Counted from the first letter of the stretch, positions 1 to 12,162 are shown. The stretch: DNA of 64,000 nt from Paraburkholderia tropica (GCF_900109265.1 NZ_FNZM01000009.1:62001-126000); one strand, 5' to 3'. Made by a program: numbers and translations. Notes: generated from the sequence alone by a model not told the origin.

Positions 1-167
1 AGGTCGTAGAACTCGAACCATCCGCCTGTCGCGATCAGCAGGACGAGCGTCCAGACCGCGCGCGCGGCCGGCAGGCGGTCGATGCGCGCGTTGATCTGCG
101 CCGCGCTCGCGGGCGGGACGGATTCACGGAGCGACTCGTGCGTCGCGCCGACCGGCAAACTGGACAT
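1..167 (-). CDS. MFS transporter, N-terminal fragment (runs off window)
   Basis: The first 55 residues of a membrane transporter are present; the rest lies to the left of the window. After a soluble start (MSSLPVGATHESLRES) the chain reads RAVWTLVLLIATGGWFEFYD, which is typical of the first membrane helix of major facilitator proteins of the sugar/aromatic-acid proton symporter type, where a G-x-F-E-x-Y-D stretch follows helix 1. The ATG at 165-167 is preceded by GGAGGAG about six bases upstream, so the start is secure. The substrate cannot be told from this fragment. A multi-half-site operator-like element lies 45-80 bp upstream and suggests that the gene is under dedicated control. Confidence 0.75.
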   Translation of the reverse strand, partial: MSSLPVGATHESLRESVPPASAAQINARIDRLPAARAVWTLVLLIATGGWFEFYD

Positions 168-539
168 GGCGGGCTCCTCCTGAGCTCGGGACAAGGGCAT
201 CGGGCTGTCTCGTTCTTTTCGTTCTATCTGATAGAACGGCGTTCTAAAAATGGATGAGCCGCATGATACCCCACGTCCGGAACTCGCCTGACCAGGGCTT
301 TTACTGAGCGAACGCAAACGGGAAATCGACGCGCAGGGCGAGGGCGGCGCATTGGGGGGACGAAGAAACGGACCGCTGGTAAGCTCGTCGATACGAGACG
401 CGAGGCACGCAAGGCACGAAGAGGCTTGCGACATCGCCTGCAACGGCCCGGCGTTTCGCCGACCCAGGACGTCAGTCGCTGCGCGCGCAACGACTTGCAC
501 CGGCGGTCGAATCCGGCGAACTTTCAGTCAGGAGACGAT
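168..539. other. Intergenic region between divergent genes
   Basis: These 372 bases separate the leftward MFS gene from the rightward lipoprotein gene. Apart from the operator-like array at 212-246 nothing gene-like is supported: short ORFs here have no recognisable product and no good ribosome-binding site. The right-hand part must carry the promoter of the lipoprotein gene, but I could not pick convincing -35/-10 boxes. Confidence 0.5.
212..246. promoter_or_regulatory. Composite operator-like array of GTTCTA half-sites
   Basis: GTTCTA occurs at 221-226 and 241-246, its reverse complement TAGAAC at 232-237, and a near copy GTTCTT at 212-217. The central part is a perfect 19-bp palindrome, CGTTCTATCTGATAGAACG (220-238). 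The second TAGAAC/GTTCTA pair overlaps it with a 3-bp spacer. The array sits in the leader of the minus-strand MFS gene. Multi-half-site operators of this kind are known for IclR- and TetR-family repressors of transporter genes; no regulator gene is visible in the window, so the binder is unknown. Confidence 0.55.
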
Positions 540-1433
540 GTGAACAAGAGAGTCTTCCCTGGAGTCATCGCGCGAGCGGCGCCTGCTTGGCTCGCGTTGT
601 CGATCTCGATTGCACTCGCCGGCGGCCTCGCGCTCGCCGGCTGCGCCCACCAGGACAACGGCGGCGAACACGTGCCGGCGCAATCGAACGTCCCTTCACC
701 GCTCGTCGATCTGGGCACGAGCGAAACCGGCGGTAGCAGCGAGACGCCCGCCATCGACGAACAGGCCACCGACGCGCTCGACGCCATGGGCGCGTATCTG
801 CGCACGCTGCGCACGTTCCAGGTGGACGCCGACACGGTCACCGACGTCGTGCTCGACAACGGCCAGAACGCCGCGCTGCTGCGCCATACCGTGCTCAAGG
901 TGAAGCGGCCCGATCGCATGCGCGCCGACATCACCGGTAACGGCAACGTGCGCGGCATGGTCTACGACGGCCATCGCTTCACGATCTTCAACGAGAAAAA
1001 AGGCTACTACGCGCGCCGCGACGCGCCGCCGACGCTCGACGAACTCGTGCGCGATCTGGCCGTGACGTGGCACATCGAAACGCCGCTCGCCGACCTGTTC
1101 TACTGGGGCGCCGACAAGCCCGACGATCTCGCGATCAGCTCCGCGCAGTCGCTCGGCACGGAGAAAGTCGATACGCGCAGCTGCACGCATTACGCCTACC
1201 GGCAGCCGGGCGCCGATTGGGAGCTGTGGATCGAAGCAGGGCGGCGACAGCTGCCGTGCAAGATGATCATCACCGATACCACGCAGCCGTCGCGGCCCCG
1301 GCACGAGGTCACTTATCACTGGAATCTGAATCCGGTTTTCGCGGCGTCGACCTTCGTGTTCCGCCCGCGTCCGGGCGCGCGGCAGATCGAGATGAAGCCC
1401 GCGGACCGCCCGCCTTATCAGGAGGCGGAATGA
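540..1433 (+). CDS. DUF2092-like outer-membrane lipoprotein
   Basis: Predicted lipoprotein of 297 residues. I take the GTG at 540 as start because AGGAGA lies six bases upstream and the chain then opens with a textbook signal: basic VNKR, a hydrophobic stretch, and the lipobox LALAGC with the lipidated Cys near residue 33. An in-frame extension back to 426 would bury the signal. The body (DAMGAYLRTLRTFQVDADT..., KVKRPDRMRADI, EVTYHWNLNP) resembles DUF2092 periplasmic proteins, which share a LolA/LolB-like fold. Binding of a hydrophobic ligand is inferred, not shown. It overlaps the next gene by a base or so at ATGATGA, so the two are almost certainly co-translated. Confidence 0.75.
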   Translation: MNKRVFPGVIARAAPAWLALSISIALAGGLALAGCAHQDNGGEHVPAQSNVPSPLVDLGTSETGGSSETPAIDEQATDALDAMGAYLRTLRTFQVDADTVTDVVLDNGQNAALLRHTVLKVKRPDRMRADITGNGNVRGMVYDGHRFTIFNEKKGYYARRDAPPTLDELVRDLAVTWHIETPLADLFYWGADKPDDLAISSAQSLGTEKVDTRSCTHYAYRQPGADWELWIEAGRRQLPCKMIITDTTQPSRPRHEVTYHWNLNPVFAASTFVFRPRPGARQIEMKPADRPPYQEAE

Positions 1434-2098
1434 TGAACAGGCACACACAACGGGCCATTGCGGCGGGTCTTGCCGTCTCGATGGCGCTGGCCGCGCCGGC
1501 GGCGCTCGCGTTCCGCGGGATGGCGCGAACCAGCATTCATCCGATGGGCGGCGGCAATTTTGGCGGCGGCGGACAGTTTCATGGACGACCGGGATTCAAC
1601 GGCGGCGGCGTGCAGCACAACGGTGGTCAGCCGGGGCCGCATCCGAATCCTGGGCCGGGGCCACAACCGCATCCGCCGGGGCCGGGTCCAGGGCCGCAGC
1701 CTCATCCGCCCGGGCCTGGGCCGGGACCGCAGCCTCATCCGCCCGGACCCGGACCCGGACCCGGACCCGGACCCGGACCCGGACCCGGACCCGGACCCGG
1801 ACCCGGACCCGGACCGGGGCCACAGCCTGGTCCGGGTCCGCATCCGCCCGGGCCGCCGCCTCCGCCTCCACCCCCGCCGCCATATTGGGGTGGCGGCTGG
1901 TACGTCGATCCGGTGGCTGCCGCCGTGACGGTGGGCGTAACGGCCGCGGTGGTCGGCTCGATGGTCGCCACGCTGCCGCCGTCGTGCACGGCGGTCGTGA
2001 TCGGCGGCGCGAGTTACGAACAGTGCGGCGCGACGTGGTATCAGCCGCAATACATCGGTGCGCAGGTGCAGTACGTGGTGGTTTCTCCGCCGCGCTGA
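1433..2098 (+). CDS. Secreted Pro-Gly repeat protein with C-terminal conserved domain
   Basis: Exported protein of about 221 residues with signal peptide MNRHTQRAIAAGLAVSMALA...ALA. The middle third is extreme low complexity: three copies of an 11-residue GPGPGPQPHPP-type unit, then a long (GP)n run and a poly-Pro stretch. The C-terminal 75 residues are ordinary and contain a hydrophobic segment (VAAAVTVGVTAAVVGSMVA) and two cysteines (LPPSCTAV, YEQCGATWYQPQY), like small proteins often found beside DUF2092 lipoproteins. ATG 1433 has AGGAGG seven bases upstream; ATG 1430 is possible but too close. A role as an envelope spacer with a cell-surface anchor is a guess. It shares an operon with the preceding lipoprotein. 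Confidence 0.7.
   Translation: MNRHTQRAIAAGLAVSMALAAPAALAFRGMARTSIHPMGGGNFGGGGQFHGRPGFNGGGVQHNGGQPGPHPNPGPGPQPHPPGPGPGPQPHPPGPGPGPQPHPPGPGPGPGPGPGPGPGPGPGPGPGPGPQPGPGPHPPGPPPPPPPPPPYWGGGWYVDPVAAAVTVGVTAAVVGSMVATLPPSCTAVVIGGASYEQCGATWYQPQYIGAQVQYVVVSPPR
1742..1813 (+). repeat. Hexanucleotide repeat, 12 perfect CCCGGA units
   Basis: Twelve uninterrupted copies of CCCGGA encode alternating Pro-Gly inside the repeat protein. Since the unit is six bases, gain or loss of copies by slippage would change protein length by two residues without shifting the frame. Imperfect 33-base repeats encoding GPGPGPQPHPP lie directly upstream (about 1650-1741). Confidence 0.9.
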
Positions 2099-2121
2099 AG
2101 CGCGGCGAATGCGTCTGACGA

Positions 2122-2160
2122 CGGCCGCGCCGCGCCGCGCCCGGCGCGGCCGTTTGCTTT
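2122..2160 (+). terminator. Rho-independent terminator after the repeat-protein gene
   Basis: Perfect 10-bp stem CGGCCGCGCC / GGCGCGGCCG (2122-2131 and 2143-2152) with an 11-base loop, followed by TTTGCTTTT. It begins 23 bases after the stop codon of the Pro-Gly repeat gene and closes that two-gene operon. Confidence 0.75.
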
Positions 2161-2298
2161 TCACTCGCCATTGCTCGCCGCGCCACCTTTATCGCATTGA
2201 TTCAACGGGGATTTTCCGCGAAAAGCAGGGCGGCGAGAGCGTCGCGGGGTAAAGCCGTGTAATGCCCCCCCTCATCGCAAATCGCTTCGACGCACCGG

Positions 2299-2320
2299 GC
2301 CTTAAGCAAGCCTTAAGCAA
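2299..2320. repeat. Tandem 11-bp duplication GCCTTAAGCAA upstream of the Fur-family gene
   Basis: Two perfect head-to-tail copies of GCCTTAAGCAA, each with the palindrome CTTAAG, 11 bp apart centre to centre (about one helical turn). They end 15 bases before the first possible start of the Fur-family gene, so they could be an operator or upstream promoter element. This is inference from position and phasing. Confidence 0.5.
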
Positions 2321-2335
2321 CGGCAATCGAGACTA

Positions 2336-2839
2336 TTGGCCACGTATGAAAAGTGTGCCGATGCGATGAGAGCGATCTATGCCGACCTGAAGCGAGCCCG
2401 TATGCGTCCGACCTCGAGTCGCGTCGCGGTGCTTCGGCTGTTCCACGAATTTCCGAACGAGCACATGACCGCCGATCAGGTTTTCCGGCGCGTGCCGCCG
2501 GAAACGGAGCAATGCAGCCTGGCGAGCGTGTATCGGGCGCTGTCGCAGTTGCTCGAAGCCGGTCTGATCACGAACGCGTGGATCGGCGAGCAGCGCGTCG
2601 TCTACGAACTCAATCGCGGCACGCGTCATTCGCATCTGGTCTGCAACGACTGCGGCGAAGTCGCGGATATCGACGATACCGAACTCGAGTCGCAGCACGA
2701 GACGATCGCGGGCGCGCGCGGTTTCCGCTACACGAGCGCGAGCCTCGTGATCTTCGGACGCTGCGCGCACTGTGAGGCGACGCTGGAATCGCGGGTTCGT
2801 CGCACGGGCGCGATGCACGGGCTGAGCCGCCGGCCGTAA
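2336..2839 (+). CDS. Fur-family transcriptional repressor
   Basis: DNA-binding metalloregulator of up to 167 residues. The winged helix spans about residues 20-90 (RMRPTSSRVAVLRLF, MTADQVFRRV, CSLASVYRALSQLLEAGLI). The dimerisation domain follows with RHSHLVCNDCG, histidines of the regulatory site, and a second pair CAHC; the two CxxC pairs form the structural zinc site of the Fur/Zur/PerR group. Metal specificity cannot be assigned from sequence alone. The start is unsure: TTG 2336 gives the length above, ATG 2366 (MRAIYADLKRARM) gives a more ordinary start, and neither has a good ribosome site. The 11-bp tandem duplication just upstream may mediate its control. No metal transporter gene is adjacent. 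Confidence 0.85.
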   Translation: MATYEKCADAMRAIYADLKRARMRPTSSRVAVLRLFHEFPNEHMTADQVFRRVPPETEQCSLASVYRALSQLLEAGLITNAWIGEQRVVYELNRGTRHSHLVCNDCGEVADIDDTELESQHETIAGARGFRYTSASLVIFGRCAHCEATLESRVRRTGAMHGLSRRP

Positions 2840-2857
2840 CGCGTCACACGATGCGAA

Positions 2858-2885
2858 GGCCGCCCGAGGCGGAAATCGGGCGGCC
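2858..2885. terminator. Hairpin after the Fur-family gene
   Basis: Perfect 10-bp stem GGCCGCCCGA / TCGGGCGGCC with an 8-base loop, 19 bases after the Fur-family stop. No run of T follows on either strand, so it is either a weak terminator or an mRNA 3'-end stabiliser. Confidence 0.4.
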
Positions 2886-3016
2886 GGACGAGGCTGGAAG
2901 GCGCGCGGAAGACGTTTGAAACACGTCGTTCACCGCGAATTTGTGATTTTACATAACATAAATTATCGACATTTTTTGCGGCGCAGCCAGGCGTGTCGAG
3001 CGCCCATTCCTTAGCC

Positions 3017-3424
3017 TCAATCCTTCGCGTAATGAAACTCCGGCATCGCCTTGAGCGCGGCCTTGTCGGTTTGCAGCACGATCTGCTTGGCGCTGATGTG
3101 CAGATCGTTAAACGGCACGGCGACGAGATGTTCGCCCATGCCTAGAAAACCGCCGACGGACAAAATCGCAAATGCGCCGTCGTTCGGCGATTCGAGCACG
3201 ATGTCGTCGATCGAGCCGATCTTGCTGCCGTTGTTGTCATAGACATTCGAGCCGACGAGTTTGGAGGCGCGAAAGCCCGTGCCGGACTGAACCGTCGCCA
3301 TGCGCTGGACGGCGATCGATTGCGGCGCGCCCTGGGCATGCACGAGCGTCGCGCTGCCCAGCGCACCGGTGAAAACAGCCGCGTTGGCGATGGCCGCGGC
3401 AAGCGAGATGGCGCGTCGGTTCAT
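3017..3424 (-). CDS. Secreted PRC-barrel domain protein
   Basis: Protein of 135 residues with an N-terminal signal peptide ending near SATLVHAQ (residue 31). The rest is one PRC-barrel domain: RASKLVGSNVYDNNGSKIG, IDDIVLES, FAILSVGGFLGMGEHLVAVPF, a small beta-barrel fold that in periplasmic members of this size has no known enzymatic role. ATG 3424 is preceded by GGAGGAAACC, so the start is firm. It stands alone, with its terminator side facing an AT-rich stretch (about 2940-2980). Such proteins are often stress-induced in Burkholderiaceae, but nothing here shows how it is regulated. Confidence 0.8.
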   Translation of the reverse strand: MNRRAISLAAAIANAAVFTGALGSATLVHAQGAPQSIAVQRMATVQSGTGFRASKLVGSNVYDNNGSKIGSIDDIVLESPNDGAFAILSVGGFLGMGEHLVAVPFNDLHISAKQIVLQTDKAALKAMPEFHYAKD

Positions 3425-3561
3425 GGTTTCCTCCTTCTATTGATTGTCATTGGCGCGGCGCGTGGCGCCGCCTGGCGAGAGCGAGGAACAAAACGCAACT
3501 GCCGTGCCTGTGAAATCGGCAAGAAGCAAGAAGCAAGCGGTCAGCGGCGCGCCAGGCGGCG

Positions 3562-4152
3562 CTACGCCTGCGATACCCAACGCTCGATCACCGGCCCGCT
3601 TGCGCCATCAACCGGATCGCTGGCCGGAAACGGCAACGCCGCCATCGCGCGCAATTCGTCGGACGTGAGCGCATCGCGTCGGATATCCCACTGCTGCCCG
3701 GCGGGATAGCCGCCCGCCACCTGAAACGCATCCGTGCGCGACAGAAGACAGTGGCCCGTGCCCGCCGGCAACAGCAGCACGTCGCCGGCCGCAAGGCGCA
3801 CCGTTCGTCCGCCCGGGCCCCCGAGAATCACTTCCGCCGCGCCCGCGAACACGCCCAGCACCTCGTGCGCCGTCGAATGAAAATGGTGAAAGTCGAACAC
3901 GCCGTTGCGCCATTGCACGGGCCACGCGTGATGCGCGAAACGCGTTTCGATCTGCTCGACGAGTTTCGGCGCATCGGCATCGAAAGCGTGTCGGTAGACG
4001 ATCACCGGCAGGCGGCTGTTATTCGGCACCCAGCCGTTCGGCTGCAGCACGAAGGCGTCGATGTCGTGCGCCGACGCGCTCACTTCGCCGCGATGTTCAT
4101 CGTGCCGACGATGCTGCGCGCGCATGCGCGCCAAACCGCGTGTCAATGGCAT
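3562..4152 (-). CDS. Cupin-fold protein (YjlB-like)
   Basis: Predicted soluble cupin of about 196 residues. The core AFVLQPNGWVPNNSRLPVIVYR and the cupin motifs FHHFHSTAHEVLGVFAG (metal-binding His/Glu cluster) and GDVLLLPAGTGH resemble the B. subtilis YjlB group of unknown function. The double-His plus His in the first motif suggests a bound metal; no substrate is known. ATG 4152 is chosen because AGGAC lies at proper spacing; ATG 4170 (MTGPVI) is an alternative, and a later Met (MRAQHRR) is also possible. The gene starts just after the stop of the small secreted protein at 4179, so the pair is probably one operon. Confidence 0.7.
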   Translation of the reverse strand: MPLTRGLARMRAQHRRHDEHRGEVSASAHDIDAFVLQPNGWVPNNSRLPVIVYRHAFDADAPKLVEQIETRFAHHAWPVQWRNGVFDFHHFHSTAHEVLGVFAGAAEVILGGPGGRTVRLAAGDVLLLPAGTGHCLLSRTDAFQVAGGYPAGQQWDIRRDALTSDELRAMAALPFPASDPVDGASGPVIERWVSQA

Positions 4153-4178
4153 GATTACTGGTCCTGTCATGGGTTCTT

Positions 4179-4511
4179 TCACTCGCCGACAGCCGCCGAC
4201 GCCCCGCTCGCCGGATGTTTCGACATCGTGTGCGCATGCCGTTGCGACGCGCGATTCGCCGTGCGCGTCGCGCGTGCGCCGCTCGCTGCCACGCCCGGCT
4301 CGACGCCCTGCATCGGTGCCGGATACACGCCGTTGACACCGCTTGCGGGCAGCCCCGGGCCGCCGCCGCGTGCGCCATTCGCGCCATTCGAATTGCCCTG
4401 TGCGTGCGCCTGCATGCCGCCGAACAGCGACGCCGTTACGCATACAGCGCATGCCAACCGGGGCACCGCGCGTGCGCCGAGCAGAGTGCGGATTTTCATC
4501 GGATTGACCAT
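4179..4511 (-). CDS. Small secreted Gly/Asn/Ala-rich hypothetical protein
   Basis: A 110-residue exported protein of unknown function. Start ATG 4511 has AGGAGG eight bases upstream. The signal peptide MVNPMKIRTLLGARAVPR...FGGMQAHAQ is cut near residue 37. The mature part is disordered in appearance (GNSNGANGARGGGPGLPASG, PAPMQGVEPG, then a basic/His stretch QRHAHTMSKHP). No domain is recognised. It ends 8-26 bases before the cupin start and is likely co-transcribed with it. Confidence 0.55.
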   Translation of the reverse strand: MVNPMKIRTLLGARAVPRLACAVCVTASLFGGMQAHAQGNSNGANGARGGGPGLPASGVNGVYPAPMQGVEPGVAASGARATRTANRASQRHAHTMSKHPASGASAAVGE

Positions 4512-4714
4512 CGGATCGACCTCCTGGTGCGGGTTGCCGCCTCGCATGTCGAGTTCGCAACCCGCGTTCCAGCAGCGCTTTTCGTTTGCGACCGGAGTGG
4601 ACGACACGGCGAGAACCGGACGAGTCGGCACGTCGCTTGCGCCATCGTCATCTCTCGCGCTTCGCCGGCGCGCGCTTTTACAGGCCTGCGCTCGACGAAC
4701 ACCCGGAGCCATCT

Positions 4715-4900
4715 ATGCCCCACGCTTTCCTGCCTCATCCCTATCCTGCGCCTCTTCACGCGCATCTGCCGACCGAAGAGCCCAACACGCCGGAAACGCC
4801 CCAGCGCAAGCCTCCGCCCGTTCCGGACAGCGATGTGCCGCCGCCTCCGCCGCTCGGCGATCCGCCGTCCGACGCACCGCCCGAACGCGCCGTCGATTAG
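4715..4900 (+). CDS. Small proline-rich hypothetical protein
   Basis: An ORF for 61 residues, nearly a third of them Pro: MPHAFLPHPYPAPLHAHLP, then acidic/Pro stretch and PPPPPLGDPPSDAPPERAVD. GGAG lies about nine bases before ATG 4715. No fold or partner can be named. The regular composition and clean start support translation, but a chance ORF is not excluded in such GC-rich DNA. It is divergent from the small secreted protein gene and convergent with the large kinase gene. Confidence 0.45.
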   Translation: MPHAFLPHPYPAPLHAHLPTEEPNTPETPQRKPPPVPDSDVPPPPPLGDPPSDAPPERAVD

Positions 4901-4950
4901 CGCAATAGCTAACGCATCGGCAAACGCGCCGAAAAGCGCGCCGAAAAACG

Positions 4951-9408
<4,458 letters not shown>

Positions 9409-9854
9409 TCCCGCGTAAGCGTAGGGGCGCGATGTGGACGCAATGTGGACGCGTTATAGCCGCTTCGGGGCGGCATGCTGGCTCCGTGCGCGCGCGACGC
9501 TGCGCGGCGGTGGCGTTGCGCGCGACGAACGGGCAGCATCGCGCGGGAAGCGCTTCGCGAGCAATGCGGATGAGAGCAATTTGCGCGCCCGGTCCGCAAC
9601 CGGTTGCGGCGTGCGCGAAGGCCGGGCCGACGGCGGCGGCGATTCATCAGACGAATGACGACCGCGTCGCGACGCATCCGGAACCGCGCAGAAGCGCCCG
9701 GAAGCGCGCAGAGCCGTGCTTGCGCGCGGTTGCGCATAGGCTCGCGGACGCCGACCCGCTACAATCCCGGCTTGTGCGCGGGCGCCGTGGATGAGACACG
9801 CGGCATGGACGACCCGCCGCGAAGCCTTTCTTATTCGATTATCCGCATTGCGCC
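9409..9854. other. Intergenic region, divergent promoters expected
   Basis: These 446 bases separate the kinase (leftward) and the thioesterase (rightward). No coding sequence is supported. A TACAAT at 9760-9765, about 90 bases before the thioesterase start, is a possible -10 box, but I found no matching -35 at usual spacing. Confidence 0.4.
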
Positions 9855-10298
9855 ATGGCCCGCATCGAGCTCCACTTCCCCGAAGACCAATACTTTTATT
9901 CGACGCATCTCACCGTACGCGTCACCGACATCAACTCGGCGAATCACCTCGCCAACGACTCGATGATCTCGATGATTTCGGAAGCGCGGGCGCGCTTCCT
10001 GTTCGACGCCGGCATCGAGGACATGAAAGACGCGCACACCAGCATCATCGTCACCGACCTCGCAACGACCTATCGCGCCGAAGCCTACGCGCGCGACCAG
10101 CTCTGCTTCGAAGTGGGCATCATGGACTTCAACAAGTACGGCGGCGACATCATCTTCCGCATCACGCGACCCACGGACGGCGCACTGATCGCCATGGCGA
10201 AGTCGGGCTTCGTGTTCTTCGACTACGAAGCCAAAAAGGTCGTGCCGATGCCGCCCGCCTTCCGCGCGAAATTTCCCGGCGTCAATTCGCTCGTCTGA
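9855..10298 (+). CDS. Hotdog-fold thioesterase
   Basis: Soluble protein of 147 residues with the 4HBT hotdog-fold pattern: YSTHLTVRVTDINSANHLANDSMISMISEARARFLFDAG (the D-x-N-x-A-N-H-L-x-N segment takes the place of the usual DMNGHVNN active-site stretch), then IIVTDLATTYRAEAY and a C-terminal strand GDALIAMAKSGFVFFD-like segment. Such enzymes hydrolyse acyl-CoA thioesters; the substrate is not evident. The spacing Asp-17 residues before the helix matches FadM-type enzymes. It is a single gene between the kinase and the convergent YnfA-type gene. Confidence 0.75.
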   Translation: MARIELHFPEDQYFYSTHLTVRVTDINSANHLANDSMISMISEARARFLFDAGIEDMKDAHTSIIVTDLATTYRAEAYARDQLCFEVGIMDFNKYGGDIIFRITRPTDGALIAMAKSGFVFFDYEAKKVVPMPPAFRAKFPGVNSLV

Positions 10299-10332
10299 GC
10301 GCTGGTCTGAGCGCCGGTCTGAGGACGCGCGC

Positions 10333-10650
10333 TCAACGCGGCTGGAACGCGATCAGCGCCATGCCCGCGAGCGTGAAGGCGATGCCGGCCCAGTCCCACG
10401 GGCTCGGCCGGATCGCTTCCACGCCCCACAGCCACAGAATCGCCACGCACACGTAGACGCCGCCGTAGGCCGCGTACGTGCGCCCCGCCGCGCTCGGATG
10501 CAGCGTGAGCAGCCACGCGAACAGCGCGAGCGACGCGGCGGCCGGCACGAGCCACCAGGCGCTCGCGCCTTCGCGCAGCCAGCGATACGGCAGATAGCAG
10601 CCGACGATTTCGGCCAGGGCGGTAACGACGAACAGCAGAAACGTCTTCAT
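10333..10650 (-). CDS. YnfA/UPF0060 family membrane protein
   Basis: Small inner-membrane protein of 105 residues with four hydrophobic helices, resembling the SMR transporter fold. [34 protein letters not shown] is the characteristic family opening, and [20 protein letters not shown] and [21 protein letters not shown] complete it. I choose ATG 10650 because family members start with this MKTF; an upstream ATG at 10680 would add ten residues. Neither has a ribosome site. The function of the family is not firmly established; an efflux role is proposed in enterics. Confidence 0.85.
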   Translation of the reverse strand: MKTFLLFVVTALAEIVGCYLPYRWLREGASAWWLVPAAASLALFAWLLTLHPSAAGRTYAAYGGVYVCVAILWLWGVEAIRPSPWDWAGIAFTLAGMALIAFQPR

Positions 10651-11045
10651 GAGCGGCGTGGTGGGCGCAAAGGCGCTCATGGTAGCGCAGCGGGCGCAAG
10701 ACGCGCGGCGTGATCCGCGACGATTGAATCAAGCGACGATTGTGCGATTCGCAAGACTCCATTCCGGCATTGCATATCCATCAACGGATTTTCCCGTTGT
10801 TGCGGATTTAAATCGATCCTCGCATCACCAATCATTTAATCGATTTCAATTATTCAAATAATAGTCCCCAAACTCATACGCATACTGCATTCTGGCGAAT
10901 TTTCATCCATGCCGATCGCATTGAATCGCAAATAAAAAGCAATTATTTCGCAATCCAGATTTGAATTTAATGGCCTATGGCGAATAATGTATTTTCGCAG
11001 TGGTCGTTTTTAATAATCGATTATCGATCGCCGAGGAAAACCATC
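10651..11045 (+). promoter_or_regulatory. AT-rich upstream region of the asparaginase gene
   Basis: This stretch is far richer in A+T than the rest of the window, above all from about 10770 to 11030. It holds several dyads: ATTATT-CA-AATAAT at 10849-10862 and a perfect 12-bp palindrome ATAATCGATTAT at 11013-11024, just ahead of the GAGGA ribosome site (11033-11037) of the asparaginase gene. It likely contains the promoter and an operator for that gene and perhaps an UP-type element; no single -35/-10 pair stands out. Confidence 0.5.
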
Positions 11046-12140
11046 ATGCTGATCATGCGACATGCCATTTACGCCCGTTGCCTCGCCGCCGCGCTCGCGG
11101 CCGCAGCCGCCTTGCTGCCCGCTCGCGCGGCGCTGGCGCAGGACACGGCCGCCCTGCCGCGCGTCGCCGTGCTCGCCACCGGCGGCACTATCGCCGGCCA
11201 GGCCGACACGCGCGCCGCGAACGCCTATAACGCGGGCGCGGTCGGCGCGCAGCAACTCGTGCAGGCCGTGCCCGGCATCGACAAGCTCGCGCGGCTGAGC
11301 ACCGAGCAGGTCGCGTCCATCGGTTCGCAGGATATGAACGACAAGGTCTGGTTCGCGCTCGCGCGGCGCATCCAGGCGCTGTTCGACCGCAACGAAGCCG
11401 ACGCCGTGGTCATCACGCACGGCACCGACACGCTGGAGGAAACCGCGTTCTTCCTCGACAACGTGCTGCATACCGACAAACCGGTCGTGCTGGTGGGCTC
11501 GATGCGGCCGTCCACGGCCACGAGCGCCGACGGCCCGAGCAATCTCTACGAAGCCGTGGAGGTGGCGGCCAGTCCGTCCGCGCGCGGACGCGGCGTGATG
11601 GTCGTGCTCAACGACACCATCCAGTCGGCGCGCGGCACGACCAAGACGAACACCACGAGCGTGCAGACGTTCGCCTCGCCGAACAGCGGCCCGATCGGCT
11701 ACGTCGATCCGGCGAGCGTGCGCTTTCTCACGCCCGCATTCCAGCCCGATGCGCACAAATACGCCCTGCCCTCCGGCGATCAACTGCCGCGCGTCGAGAT
11801 CGTCTACTCGCACGCGAACATGGACGGCGTGCCGGTCGAGCACGCCATCGCGAGCGGCGCAAAGGGCATCGTGCTCGCGGGCGTCGGCGACGGCAACACG
11901 TCGCAGAGCGCGCTCGAAGCGCTGCAACGCGCCGCGAAACAGGGCATCGTGGTGGTGCGCTCGACGCGCGTGGGATCGGGCTTCGTGAACCGCAACGTCG
12001 AGGTCAACGACGACACAAGCGGCTTCGCCGTCTCGCTCGATCTGAATCCGCAGAAAGCGCGCGTACTCACACAACTGCTGATCGCGAACGGCGTCACCGC
12101 GCCCGCGCAGGTGCAGAAGGCGTTTGCCGCGACTTACTGA
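11046..12140 (+). CDS. Type II (periplasmic) L-asparaginase
   Basis: Hydrolyses asparagine to aspartate and ammonia in the periplasm. The 364-residue precursor starts at ATG 11046 with GAGGA eight bases upstream and has a signal peptide ending near ARAALAQ (residue 32). Catalytic threonines are present: T48 in ATGGTIAG and T127 in ITHGTDTLEE, with the partner Asp D128, and the lysine in the GTTKTNTTS stretch. SMRPSTATSADGPSNLYEA and HANMDG follow as in the family. It is monocistronic with a long AT-rich leader and ends 22 bases from the convergent phnX gene without a visible terminator. Confidence 0.92.
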   Translation: MLIMRHAIYARCLAAALAAAAALLPARAALAQDTAALPRVAVLATGGTIAGQADTRAANAYNAGAVGAQQLVQAVPGIDKLARLSTEQVASIGSQDMNDKVWFALARRIQALFDRNEADAVVITHGTDTLEETAFFLDNVLHTDKPVVLVGSMRPSTATSADGPSNLYEAVEVAASPSARGRGVMVVLNDTIQSARGTTKTNTTSVQTFASPNSGPIGYVDPASVRFLTPAFQPDAHKYALPSGDQLPRVEIVYSHANMDGVPVEHAIASGAKGIVLAGVGDGNTSQSALEALQRAAKQGIVVVRSTRVGSGFVNRNVEVNDDTSGFAVSLDLNPQKARVLTQLLIANGVTAPAQVQKAFAATY

Positions 12141-12162
12141 GCGCGCTCAGCCAGTCGACGCA

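Noticed and set aside
1418..2186. Several long frames over the Pro-Gly repeat region
   Set aside because: The hexanucleotide repeat stays open in all frames and gives Gly/Ser- or Arg-rich strings; only the frame with a signal peptide is credible.
9432..9794. 120-codon ORF between the kinase and thioesterase genes
   Set aside because: No ribosome site, Arg/Ala-rich composition and no family match; it fits chance in GC-rich DNA.
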